DNA of 64,000 nucleotides from CAZCGA01 sp964498075 (lineage in GTDB: Bacteria > Desulfobacterota > Binatia > HRBIN30), in contig CAZCGA010000001.1 in the NCBI GenBank assembly GCA_964498075.1, positions 1 through 64,000 of the forward strand. The letters run 5' to 3'. The notes beneath the pieces are model-generated. The model searched no databases and was not told where the DNA came from. It was given only the letters and a program-made list of their open reading frames with translations. A program made the position numbers and the translations under genes. The stretch's first letter is position 1. Every line of letters starts with the position of its first letter. Shown in pieces: positions 27,244-36,283 of the stretch.

Positions 27244-30200
27244 CTAACGAACCGCGAAGCGACGCCACCGGTCGAGTGCCCATAGAGGAGCAAGGATAGC
27301 GAATACTCCGCCGCCGACATGGGAGCGCGGCGCGATCGAGCAGCCGTCGCCGCTCGCGCCGCCATCTGGCGCAATCGTCTCCGGCCCGATGGCGAACCCC
27401 TGTGGGACGGCGGAGCTCTCCAGCGGTATCGTGTGGGTGACGGTGTTGCTCTCAGTGTCGACCACCGACACGTTCCCCTGCGAGTCGTCGCCGGTCGCTG
27501 CGTAGAGCCGTCGTCCGTCGGGATGGGCCGCAAGGCCGCGGATACGGAGGCTCAGAAACACGGTGGCCGTGACGATGTTGGTACCGGCGTCCATCACCGA
27601 AACCCGGGCACTGTTCCCCACATAGACGCGAGTTCCGTCCGGGTGGACTGCGATAGGGATCGGATCGGCGCTACCACCCAGGTAAACGTTAGCGACTCGC
27701 GCGTTCAATTCCGTATCGACGACTGAGAGCCTGGCGTCAATGCCGTCGGTTACGTATACGCGGGTACCAGCGGGGTTGAGCGCAACACCAGTAATCGTGA
27801 TTGACAGCCCGAGCTTGGCGACGCGGGTGTAGTAGGTGGTCTCAACGACCGAGACGACGCCGATCTGGCAGGCGATGTAGAGTCTGGTACCGGCCGGGTT
27901 CACCACCAGAGCATTCGGAACCTGGAGGGTCTGGACGGTCGTGACCACACGGTTCGTGCCGGCGTCGATGACCGACAGGGTATTGTCGGACTGATTGGTC
28001 ACGTAGACGCGCGAGCCGGCGGGGTCGACCGCCACGCCCCACGGACAGTTTCCGACGGCCACGGTCGCGAGCGGGGTCAGGGTGACTGCATCGACGACCA
28101 AGACGGAGTCGTCGGCGCAGCGCGCGACGTACAGCCGTCTGCCCGAAGGGCTCACGGCCACGCCATAGGCCTGCGACCCCACCGCCAGCGTCGTTGTCGC
28201 GGTATCCGTGGCGGTGTCGATCACCACCACCCTGCCGCGCTCATCGGCGAGCGGTACGTAGGCAAAGGGCAGGGCGGGCGCGCGTGAAGCCCAGGCGCAG
28301 ATCAACCCGGCCAGGAGTGCTTGCGCAGAGATCATCCAAACCATTCCGCTGTTCCCAGCGTCAACCGTCCGCCGATGAGCCGGGATGCGACGACGCCACC
28401 CGAGCATCAACAACGGAGCAAGGAGGGCAAAGACGCTCCCGCCGGCGCGTCGAATCGGCGCGATGGAGCAGCCGTCGCCGCTCGAGCCCGCGGCCGGCCC
28501 TACTCCGGCGGGCAGGGGACCGATGAACGCGGAGCCGAGGGCAAAGGCCGGGCTCTCTAACGGTATCGTATCGGTCACGGTGTTCGTCCCGGCGTCAATC
28601 ACCGATACATTGCCCTCAAATCCGTTTCCGGTGAGCACGTACACGCGTCTGCCATCCGGGTGTACCGCCAGGCCGCTCGGATTGAGGCTCAACGACACGG
28701 TGGCCGTGACCGTATCGGTGCGCGCGTCGATCAGAGAGACGGTCCCCTCCTCCGGGTTCGCAACGTAGACGCGGGTCCCATCTGGGTGGATCGCCACGGC
28801 GTCCACGCCGTGACCCAGCGCAACGGTGGCGGCTATCGCGTTCGTCTGAGCGTCGATGACGGAAAGGGTACCCTCAACGTTGTCGGTCACGTACACCCGT
28901 GTGCCGGCCGGGTTCACCGCTATCGCAGCCGGCACTGATCCGACTCGGAAGCCGGCGACTTCAGTGTGGTTGATGGTCTCAATCACCGAGACAAAGCCGC
29001 CTTCGTCGGCGACATAGACTCGGGTACCGGCTGGGCTCACAACGAGAGCAGTTGGAGACTGCCGTGTTGGAACCTCGACGATGACCCCGTTCGTGCGAGC
29101 ATCAATGACCGAGAGGGTATTGTCGAATTGATTGGTGACGTAGATGCGCGATCCCGTGGGATTCACGGCCACGCCCCATGGACATTCACCGACGCCCACG
29201 GTCGCGACGACGGCGGTGGTGGCAGCGTCGATGACCAACACGCCGCCATCACACTTCGTAACATACACCCGCTCTCCGGACGGGCTCACCGCCACTCCGG
29301 TCGGTCGTGATACCACCGGCAGCGTCGCCGTCACCGTGTTGGTGGCGGTATCAATCACCGCCAATCTGCCGCGAGTATCCCCAAGCGGCACGTAGGCAAA
29401 GGGCGCCGCGGCTGCGCGTGACGCGCAAGCGCAGATCAGCCCGATCAGCAGCGCTTGCGGAGGGATCTTCCGAGCCACTTGTCGGCTCCGACCGGCAGCT
29501 GCCCGCGAACGACCCGCGAGGCGACGACACCAGCCGAACAACAACAAAGGCGTAAGCAGAGCGAGCGCTCTGCCGCCGGCGCGCGGGATCGGCGCGATGG
29601 TACAGCCGTCGCTCGCACCAGCGGCTGGCTCTGCCCCGCCGGGCAGCGGACCGATGAACGCTGAGCCTATGACAGAAGGCGGACTCTCCAACGGTATCGT
29701 ATCGGTCACGGTGTTCGTCCTGACGTCGATCACGGAGACATTGCCCTCGAATCCATTTCCGGTGAGCACGTACACGCGTCTGCCATCTGGGTGTACCGCC
29801 AAGCCACCCGTATTGAGGCCCAACGGCACGGTGGCCGTAACGGCATTGGTGCGCGTGTCGACCACGGAGACGGTCCCCTCCTCCGGGTTCGCAACGTAGA
29901 CGCGGGTCCCATCTGGGTGGATCGCCACAGCGTCCACACCGTGGCCCAGCGCAACGGTAGCAGCTATTGCGTTCGTCTGCGCGTCGATGACGGAAAGGGT
30001 GCCCTCAACGAAGTCGGTGACAAACACCCGCGTGCCGGCCGGATTGATCGCGATGCCCTCGATCACAGTTCCCGCTCGCAGGTTTGCGACTTCGGTGTGA
30101 TTCGTAGTCTCAATCACGGACACGAAGCCGGACTGAAAGGCGACGTACACCAGTGTGCCCGCCGGGTTCACAACGAGAGCATTCGGATCCTCCCGTGTCG

Positions 30201-30618
30201 TTGGCACGTCGACAATGACCCCGTTCGTGCGAGCGTCGATGACCGACAGAGTACGGTCGTGCTGATTGGCCACGTAGATGCGCGATCCCGTGGGATTCAC
30301 GGCCACGCCCGATGGAGATTCGCCGACGGCCACAGTCGCGACGACGGCGGTGGTGGCAGCGTCGATGACTAACACGTCGCCATTACACCTCGTAACATAC
30401 ACCCGCTCTCCGGACGGGCTCACAGCCACTCCGGTCGGTCGTGATACCACTGGCAGCGTCGCCGTCACCGTGTTGGTGGCGGTATCAATCACCGCCAATC
30501 TGCCGCGAGTATCCCCAAGCGGCACGTAGGCAAAGGGCGCCGCGGCTGCGCGTGACGCGCAAGCGCAGATCAGCCCGATCAGCAGCGCCTTCGGAGGGGA
30601 TTTCGTGCCACCTCTCAT
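27244..30618 (-). CDS. Triple YVTN beta-propeller precursor fused in one frame
   Basis: One open frame of 1124 residues encodes three complete precursors end to end. Each unit has a signal peptide (ALLIGLICACASRAAAAPFA in units 1 and 2, ALLAGLICAWASRAPALPFA in unit 3), seven YVTN-type blades (for example AVHPDGRRVYVLTGNGFEGN), and a C-terminal tag DGC(T/S)IAP followed by a hydrophobic stretch and arginines. Approximate units are 30618-29479, 29478-28345 and 28344-27244. Units 1 and 2 are nearly identical at their 5' ends; unit 3 is more divergent. Only unit 3 ends in a stop. Possible internal starts are a GTG at 29478 and an ATG at 28344. The tag resembles MYXO-CTERM/JDVT-CTERM sorting signals. 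It is the last gene of the five-gene operon. Confidence 0.8.
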   Translation of the reverse strand: MRGGTKSPPKALLIGLICACASRAAAAPFAYVPLGDTRGRLAVIDTATNTVTATLPVVSRPTGVAVSPSGERVYVTRCNGDVLVIDAATTAVVATVAVGESPSGVAVNPTGSRIYVANQHDRTLSVIDARTNGVIVDVPTTREDPNALVVNPAGTLVYVAFQSGFVSVIETTNHTEVANLRAGTVIEGIAINPAGTRVFVTDFVEGTLSVIDAQTNAIAATVALGHGVDAVAIHPDGTRVYVANPEEGTVSVVDTRTNAVTATVPLGLNTGGLAVHPDGRRVYVLTGNGFEGNVSVIDVRTNTVTDTIPLESPPSVIGSAFIGPLPGGAEPAAGASDGCTIAPIPRAGGRALALLTPLLLFGWCRRLAGRSRAAAGRSRQVARKIPPQALLIGLICACASRAAAAPFAYVPLGDTRGRLAVIDTATNTVTATLPVVSRPTGVAVSPSGERVYVTKCDGGVLVIDAATTAVVATVGVGECPWGVAVNPTGSRIYVTNQFDNTLSVIDARTNGVIVEVPTRQSPTALVVSPAGTRVYVADEGGFVSVIETINHTEVAGFRVGSVPAAIAVNPAGTRVYVTDNVEGTLSVIDAQTNAIAATVALGHGVDAVAIHPDGTRVYVANPEEGTVSLIDARTDTVTATVSLSLNPSGLAVHPDGRRVYVLTGNGFEGNVSVIDAGTNTVTDTIPLESPAFALGSAFIGPLPAGVGPAAGSSGDGCSIAPIRRAGGSVFALLAPLLMLGWRRRIPAHRRTVDAGNSGMVWMISAQALLAGLICAWASRAPALPFAYVPLADERGRVVVIDTATDTATTTLAVGSQAYGVAVSPSGRRLYVARCADDSVLVVDAVTLTPLATVAVGNCPWGVAVDPAGSRVYVTNQSDNTLSVIDAGTNRVVTTVQTLQVPNALVVNPAGTRLYIACQIGVVSVVETTYYTRVAKLGLSITITGVALNPAGTRVYVTDGIDARLSVVDTELNARVANVYLGGSADPIPIAVHPDGTRVYVGNSARVSVMDAGTNIVTATVFLSLRIRGLAAHPDGRRLYAATGDDSQGNVSVVDTESNTVTHTIPLESSAVPQGFAIGPETIAPDGGASGDGCSIAPRSHVGGGVFAILAPLWALDRWRRFAVR

Positions 30619-30716
30619 TCTCGTGCTCCCATGGTAAGAGAATACAAGTCGCTGCCTGCTAGCGAAGCAGCAGCGAACGAGGACTCAGTTCTCTTTGCTG
30701 AGGTTCGCAACAAGGC

Positions 30717-31490
30717 TCAGCTCCTCTCGGTAGGTCGAAGCGCCTGCCCAGCCACCTTCGGCATGAATCCCGGTATGCCGCGCCAACCGATCGCTACTGC
30801 CCCGGACAGTATGCTGAAGCCCACGGAACTCATGCCGAAATACGGCTGAGGACTTCCGGGGTAGGGGTCGCGGAAGAGGCTGACAAGGGCCGCGCCAGCC
30901 CCGTATATGGCGACGGCCCAGAGCAGGCGAGGCTCCGGCCGACCACTCCCGGTTCTCCTGCTCCGGGCGAGAAAGAGGATCGCGAGAGAAACCTCCAGCC
31001 CGGTCAGATAAAGCGCGACCGGATGCGTCGGCACCGACCAGTGCGCATTCGACGAGATGAATCCCTCGAGTACGTTGAGCTGCCAAGTCGTCGAGTCGCG
31101 CGGGAAGCGCAGGGCAAACGGAAGCGTCGAGAAGCGCCCGACGAAGCAACCCGCGAAGAAGCAACCCACGTTAGCGAGGCCGAGGGAGAGGAACGCGGAC
31201 GGCAAAATGGCTGCCCCAAACGCCAGTGGGTGAACCCGGAGTGCTGGCCGAGCCAGTGCCAGAAAAACCGCGCCCATAACGAGCGCACCTGGGCCGGGGT
31301 CCGCCAGCCAGGTACCGTGCGGCTGGGCGCGCCCGGCAACCCATGCTGCAGAGAGAGCGCCGCTGTGGAACAGCAGGACGCCGGTAACGGCGCGGCTACA
31401 ATCCAACATTCCGTTACGCCGCACTAAGTAGAGCGACGAGATCCCTCCGAGTACTGCCGCTGCGACAAGCCAGGTGACCGCGTTGTACAC
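30717..31490 (-). CDS. Lgt-like (prolipoprotein diacylglyceryl transferase family) membrane protein, cysteine variant B
   Basis: The 257-residue polytopic protein aligns with Lgt by the VGCFFAGCFVGR block (residues 108-119), where true Lgt has GRxGNFxNGExxGR, by TLPFALRFPRDS after it, and by HPVALY (156-161) where Lgt has HPSQLY. The catalytic arginine, asparagine and glutamate of that block are replaced by asparagine, cysteine and cysteine, and the C-terminal arginine and glutamate of E. coli Lgt also seem absent. It therefore probably does not act as a housekeeping Lgt. It lies between a beta-helix gene (49 bases upstream) and the triple propeller gene (98 bases downstream). Confidence 0.7.
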   Translation of the reverse strand: MYNAVTWLVAAAVLGGISSLYLVRRNGMLDCSRAVTGVLLFHSGALSAAWVAGRAQPHGTWLADPGPGALVMGAVFLALARPALRVHPLAFGAAILPSAFLSLGLANVGCFFAGCFVGRFSTLPFALRFPRDSTTWQLNVLEGFISSNAHWSVPTHPVALYLTGLEVSLAILFLARSRRTGSGRPEPRLLWAVAIYGAGAALVSLFRDPYPGSPQPYFGMSSVGFSILSGAVAIGWRGIPGFMPKVAGQALRPTERS

Positions 31491-31539
31491 CGTGATCTCA
31501 CTACCGCGGCCAAGCCGTCATCGCGCCAAAGCCCCAAAC

Positions 31540-33126
31540 CTAGCAGCCGTCGGGGCCGACGCCTTCATATGCACCGATGTCGTACGCGCCGTCCAAGGGG
31601 CGGGTATGACCATCTTGATCCTTGGTATTGGCGCGAAAGATGGTGATCCCGCTCAGCGCTGGGATGTCGCCGGGCCTCCTTCCCTGGTTCCAACCCGGAC
31701 TCGCGGACGCAAGGTGCTTGAGGCTCGAGCTGACAAAGACCGGCCGCGCACCCTGGGAATTGGGGTGCGAGCCGTCGCACGTTGGGATACTCGCTGCAAC
31801 GCATCCGTCACTCGTTCCCAAACCGTACTGGACTACCCAAGCGCACGGTTGCGCCGGGTTGCATCCGGACTCAATGCCGCTGTAGAAGAGGTTATAGTCC
31901 CAACTGAGGACCAAGGGACTCGGGCTCTGGTTCCTTACGTAGTCCAACGCCACCGGTTGTGGCGGGGTCAAATCGCTCGAGGCAATCGTGTCGTAGATCT
32001 TCACGTTGGCGTATTGGTTGCGCCCGAGCGAGATCTGCTGACCCCCGTTCGATGCGTTATTTGCGACCGTCGTGCTGATGATGGTGGTCTGTGCAATCGA
32101 CGTGTCCTCAGCGGAGCCTGTGACTCGGGTGGTCCGGATCCCCGCACCCTGGTTCAGACGCACAGAGGTGTTCTCGATTTGAGCAGAATGCCAGAGCTTC
32201 ATTCCGGCGCCGCAGTTCGTGTACGATTGCACGTTGAGAAACTTGGTCATTTGGGTTGGGTGATTCGCGAAGTCGCCGACGATGTCGAAGCCGTCCTCGC
32301 CGTTGTCGGTGGAGATCGTTTTGTCGTCGAAGGTGACATTGTACACATTCGTGCCGCCGCTCGAGCCGGGCACAACAAAGCCGTCCACGGACTTGGCCTC
32401 GACGCCGGCCGGTATCGCGTACTTGCACGTCGGCACGTCGTTGACCAACTGCTTGTTGGCTAGCGCCGTACAGTCGAAGAACGTGACATCATGCACAAAC
32501 CCCGCCCCCGTCGATTGCACCAGGAAGCCATTGCCGTACGTGCTAAAGGCAAAGACCCGCTGGAATCGGATATCATGCGAATCGGTCGCGCCCCCAAAAA
32601 TCTTCAGGCCAGCTTTGTGGTGGCCATCCACGACTACTCTCTTCACGAACAGAAGGCTCGTCGACCCATTCCGATTCCGAAATGGTTCATCAAACACGGC
32701 CGCGCCGTTCGGGACGAACTGAAAGCCGTCAAACTTGAGGTTCTCGACCGGCCCGTTGATCGAGTCGATGATGAACCCATCCGGATTGGTGCTCATGGTG
32801 GGCGGTTCTATATCAGTCGTCGCTGGGTAACTGTTGAAGACAGTGCAGTCTGACTCGTTGAGGAGGCAGTTGCCCCCTGGGCGCCCGGACAAATTGGACT
32901 TGAACGTTGTATTCTCCAGCACGCAGGGGCCCCCGGACACGTGGACGACATCCAAGCTGCCGGATGAACTTGATGCCTTCTGGATGGTGAGCCAAGGACT
33001 GGCGCTCGTTCCGGGGTTGGTGTCCATGCCGGTAGTGCAGTCGACGTATCGGTCTACCGCAAAACCCTTGGTGGCAGAGAGTGCAGCCGCGAATAGGCCC
33101 GCCATCAGGTATCTGTGAGCTCTCAT
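31540..33126 (-). CDS. Secreted right-handed beta-helix protein
   Basis: The 528-residue product has a signal peptide (MRAHRYLMAGLFAAALSATK, cleavage after GFA), then DRYVDCTTGMDTNPGTSASPW, the typical opening of parallel beta-helix (pectate-lyase-like) surface proteins. The middle is a series of short beta-type repeats rich in N, D and T, and the end is the frequent DIGAYEG motif of this group. The protein stops exactly at GPDGC, the same DGC that opens the C-terminal tags of the neighbouring propeller protein. Catalytic residues of polysaccharide lyases cannot be identified, so a binding or surface role is as likely. Third gene of the operon. Confidence 0.75.
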   Translation of the reverse strand: MRAHRYLMAGLFAAALSATKGFAVDRYVDCTTGMDTNPGTSASPWLTIQKASSSSGSLDVVHVSGGPCVLENTTFKSNLSGRPGGNCLLNESDCTVFNSYPATTDIEPPTMSTNPDGFIIDSINGPVENLKFDGFQFVPNGAAVFDEPFRNRNGSTSLLFVKRVVVDGHHKAGLKIFGGATDSHDIRFQRVFAFSTYGNGFLVQSTGAGFVHDVTFFDCTALANKQLVNDVPTCKYAIPAGVEAKSVDGFVVPGSSGGTNVYNVTFDDKTISTDNGEDGFDIVGDFANHPTQMTKFLNVQSYTNCGAGMKLWHSAQIENTSVRLNQGAGIRTTRVTGSAEDTSIAQTTIISTTVANNASNGGQQISLGRNQYANVKIYDTIASSDLTPPQPVALDYVRNQSPSPLVLSWDYNLFYSGIESGCNPAQPCAWVVQYGLGTSDGCVAASIPTCDGSHPNSQGARPVFVSSSLKHLASASPGWNQGRRPGDIPALSGITIFRANTKDQDGHTRPLDGAYDIGAYEGVGPDGC

Positions 33127-33179
33127 GCTTACCTCCGATTCCCTCTCGCCATCATTCCACTATGCACTGCGTCGAGCGC

Positions 33180-35213
33180 TCAGAGGTCGACGCGAAGAAT
33201 CCGTCGCGCGGCACCGTCGCACATGTAGATCTCGCCCTGCGGACCCACTGACAGTGAGTCGGGCCGGCCGATGCTTGCGACATCGCCGGACGGGGCAGTG
33301 TCGCGGTCGCGATCGCCGGCGACGCTGGCAATGGCTCCGGACTTCACCTGCCGCAGTCGTCGATTGAGCGAATCAGCAATGAGCACAGCGCCACCGGCGC
33401 TGACGGCCACGTCGTTGGGGTTGAAGAGCAGCGCATCGGTCGGTGACTGCCCATCGCCGGCGAGTCCCGCAACTCCTCGCCCTGCAACGGTCCAAACAGT
33501 GCCGTCGGGTCGAATCGCCCGAACTGTATGCGCGCCGGGTATCGCAACGACGAGAGTGCCATCCGGCGCGATGTCCAGCCCACCGGGCATACCCAACGGC
33601 GCTGTGACCGCTGCGGCGCCCTCGCCCGGCGTGTCCGTGTCGCCATTGCCGGCTACCGTTGTGATTACTCCGTCGGGATGAACCCGTCTTATGCGCGCAT
33701 TGCCCGCGTCGCTGATGTAGATGCTCCCGTCCTGCGACACAGCAACCGCCACTGGGTTGTCGAGGGTGGCCTGCAGCGCCGGACCTCCGTCACCACCGAA
33801 TCCCTGTTCCCCGTTTCCAGCGACTGTTGCGATGATTCCGTCATTGCTGACTCCGCGAATCCTTTGGTTGGCACTGTCAGCGATGTAGAGTGTACCGCTC
33901 GAATCGACCGCGAGACCGGCGGGGTGGAAGAGCGCCGCATCGCTGGCGGAGCCACCATCACCGCCAAACCCCGTCGTGCCGGTCCCTGCGTACGTGTCTA
34001 TCGTGCCGTCGGCCTTGATGACCGCGACGCGATGGTTCAGTGGGTCGCTGACATAGAGAACGCCTCCTGGACCTGCCACCACATCGGCGCAGCTGTAGCT
34101 CGCTTGAGCCGCTTGTCCGCCGTCGCCGAAGCGCCCGAGCGTGCGGTTGCCGGCAACCGAACTGATCACGCCGGAGCGGTCGACCCGCCGGACAACCAAG
34201 TTGCTCGAATCGAGTACGAAGACCTCGCCTGCCGGCCCGAGTGCAAGCGCTCTCGGCGTCCACAGCTGCGCGTCGGTCGCGGGTCCGGCGTCCCCACTGA
34301 ACCCCGTCGTACCTCGGCCGGCGACGGCTTCGACCTTTCCGCTGGAGTTCATCCGCCAGACTCGCGCCGCATGGCTGACATAGATCGCACCGTCAGCAGC
34401 CGCCTCGAGGCCATCCACCCTTGCTACGATCTGAGCACCAATGATCGTACCGTCCGGGTCGATGCGCCGCACATAATCGTTGCCGCTATCCAGGAAATAC
34501 ACATTGCTCTGTCCATCAACCGAGATGAGCGTTGGTTCATTCAACTCAGCTTGGGTTGCGGGCCCGCCGTCGCCCTCGGCCCCCGCCCGACCCGTACCGG
34601 CAAATGTCGTGATTGTTCCCCCTGTGTCCACTCTTCGAATACGGTTGTTGCCAGTGTCCGCGATGTAGAGGTTGCCCGCGAAGTCCGTGGCGATGCCGGA
34701 AGGGATACTCAGGAAGGCTTCGGTTGCCGGACCGCCGTCGCCGCCAAATCCCTGCGCCCCGGTCCCCGCAACCGTGCGAATGATGCCGTCAGGTGAGACT
34801 GCTCGGATGCGATGCGCTTGCCGATCCGCGATGTAAAGAGTGCCTGCACGGTCTACCGCAAGCGACTTCGGATAGCGCAACGCGGCAGCAGTCGCGGCGC
34901 CGCCGTCACCCCAGACGTCCGGGGCACCCGTACCTGCGACGGTCGCAATGACGCCCTCCGGGTTCACCCTTCGCACGCGTGCGTTGACCGGATCGGCGAT
35001 GAAGAGATTCCCTTCCGTATCCACCGCAATATCAGTCGGTGAGCCGATCGGGGCCTTGAGCGCCGGCTCACCATCGCCAACCCCGTGGCCCGCCACGATG
35101 GTGATGGTAAGGCCATGTGCCACGATTGCCGAGAGAAACGGGAGAAGAAAAGACGGCGCAGCGAACCCCATCAGCGATCTCGCGATCGCGAGCCCAGCTC
35201 GGAGCTTCATCAT
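33180..35213 (-). CDS. Secreted NHL-repeat double beta-propeller protein
   Basis: The 677-residue product starts at an ATG behind AAGGAGG with an N-terminal hydrophobic signal (about residues 8-34). It then consists of twelve NHL repeats of about 55 residues, each with a TVAGTG..GFGGDGGPA block and an LYIADxxNxRIRRV block. Twelve repeats suggest two six-bladed propellers. Repeats 5, 7 and 12 are degenerate. NHL propellers bind protein, RNA or ligands; secreted bacterial ones are mostly uncharacterised. No C-terminal anchor or tag is present. It lies 37 bases after the first Lgt-like gene and 53 bases before the beta-helix gene. Confidence 0.85.
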   Translation of the reverse strand: MMKLRAGLAIARSLMGFAAPSFLLPFLSAIVAHGLTITIVAGHGVGDGEPALKAPIGSPTDIAVDTEGNLFIADPVNARVRRVNPEGVIATVAGTGAPDVWGDGGAATAAALRYPKSLAVDRAGTLYIADRQAHRIRAVSPDGIIRTVAGTGAQGFGGDGGPATEAFLSIPSGIATDFAGNLYIADTGNNRIRRVDTGGTITTFAGTGRAGAEGDGGPATQAELNEPTLISVDGQSNVYFLDSGNDYVRRIDPDGTIIGAQIVARVDGLEAAADGAIYVSHAARVWRMNSSGKVEAVAGRGTTGFSGDAGPATDAQLWTPRALALGPAGEVFVLDSSNLVVRRVDRSGVISSVAGNRTLGRFGDGGQAAQASYSCADVVAGPGGVLYVSDPLNHRVAVIKADGTIDTYAGTGTTGFGGDGGSASDAALFHPAGLAVDSSGTLYIADSANQRIRGVSNDGIIATVAGNGEQGFGGDGGPALQATLDNPVAVAVSQDGSIYISDAGNARIRRVHPDGVITTVAGNGDTDTPGEGAAAVTAPLGMPGGLDIAPDGTLVVAIPGAHTVRAIRPDGTVWTVAGRGVAGLAGDGQSPTDALLFNPNDVAVSAGGAVLIADSLNRRLRQVKSGAIASVAGDRDRDTAPSGDVASIGRPDSLSVGPQGEIYMCDGAARRILRVDL

Positions 35214-35250
35214 TCTGCCTCCTTGCCAATCAGGTAGCCTTCGTGTCCCA

Positions 35251-36051
35251 TCATCGCGTCGCCCCTGCGATAGTCTTGGGCATCTCCCTCACGGCCAACA
35301 TCCTCCCGATCAAGACACCACTGGCAGCAAGTGCGCAGGCCGGGGATAGCCAGTTGTTCAGCGTGAGGTAGTTTTCGCGCAGAGGCTCCAGAACGCTCGT
35401 GCTGGCGAAGAACAGTGTATAGAAGACCAATTGCACGTAGCCGGGGTAGAGAGTGCCGCGGCGCTGCCGGAGGAGCACGACCAGAATCAGGAGCGCCGAG
35501 AGCAGGAAGTAGAGCTGTAGCGGGTGCACTGGGAGCGATACATCAGCGTTGGGCGGGATCCACCCCCTGGCTCGATGGTAGCCGAAGGCCCAACTGCCCC
35601 GCGGAAATGCAAACGCCCACGGCAGCGCTGAAACTTTTCCAAAGCAGCATCCGTTCAAGAAGCAGCCGAGTCGAATCAACACGACTGCGACCGCGCCCAG
35701 GGGTATGATTACGTCGCCGAAACGTAGCCACGAGAAACCGGCTAAGCGACAGACGATCGGCATTCCCACCGCCAACGACAGAACGCCTCCCGGTATCCGA
35801 AAGCCGTGCACCGAGCCGCGAAGCTGGGAAGGTACGTAATCGTCGAATGGAAACCAGTGCGCTTCAGCGAGATAGAGAACCTTTGAGCCGAGAAGGATGA
35901 GAAATGCGAGCACGGTGATGACGATGGCGGAGCGGCCTGCGGGAAAGCCGACACGGACCGCGACACGAGTTCCTGCTGCGACACCGACAGTCGCGGCGCA
36001 GAGCCACATGGCAACGTAAAGCGGGACACAGTCGAAGAGGAGAGGATGCAT
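35251..36051 (-). CDS. Lgt-like membrane protein, cysteine variant A
   Basis: The 266-residue polytopic protein has about seven membrane segments. It aligns with Lgt by RIPGGVLSL (residues 85-93), by RLGCFLNGCCFGK (127-139) where Lgt has GRxGNFxNGExxGR, by ALPWAFAFPRGS, and by HPLQLY (176-181). The block arginine and last glycine are kept, but the essential asparagine and the glutamate are cysteines. Lgt itself moves diacylglycerol from phosphatidylglycerol to the lipobox cysteine of prolipoproteins; whether this variant does is unknown. It is the first gene of the operon and has a GGGAGAG ribosome site. A second variant follows three kilobases downstream in the same operon. Confidence 0.75.
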   Translation of the reverse strand: MHPLLFDCVPLYVAMWLCAATVGVAAGTRVAVRVGFPAGRSAIVITVLAFLILLGSKVLYLAEAHWFPFDDYVPSQLRGSVHGFRIPGGVLSLAVGMPIVCRLAGFSWLRFGDVIIPLGAVAVVLIRLGCFLNGCCFGKVSALPWAFAFPRGSWAFGYHRARGWIPPNADVSLPVHPLQLYFLLSALLILVVLLRQRRGTLYPGYVQLVFYTLFFASTSVLEPLRENYLTLNNWLSPACALAASGVLIGRMLAVREMPKTIAGATR

Positions 36052-36084
36052 TCAGCTCTCCCGGAACGTAATCTCGGTAGCCTC

Positions 36085-36113
36085 ATTACCCCCCCCCCAA
36101 GGCTGATTGTCAA
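36085..36113 (-). promoter_or_regulatory. Promoter of the Lgt-like/propeller operon with a G10 tract in the spacer
   Basis: On the minus strand TTGACA (36108-36113) is followed after 17 bases by GGTAAT (36085-36090). A run of ten G (36089-36098) fills the -10 side of the spacer. The expected RNA start is near 36078, 27 bases before the ATG of the first gene. Slippage of the run would change the -35/-10 distance, the mechanism of phase variation known at Neisseria porA and opc. Confidence 0.6.
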
Positions 36114-36283
36114 CCACGCGCCTTATGAAATCCTTTCGCTTCGTTGCGTCTTGGATAGCAGGTCCGCTGCTTGGCTAGTCTCGGTGGTGAGCAGGGGCCA
36201 CCGGATTGACGCGACGCGTCCCGTGGCTGGGAAGGCCAGGCAATGGTGCTTTGTTACGGAAGCGTGAGCTGCTCGGGGCGGGA

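Noticed and set aside
27000..27533. N-terminal extension of the radical SAM protein
   Set aside because: It would overlap the end of the propeller gene and has no family similarity; a TTG with AGGGG upstream at 26993 fits the domain start.
30717..36051. Housekeeping lgt
   Set aside because: Both Lgt-like proteins lack the essential asparagine and the conserved glutamate of the core block, so neither is named lgt.
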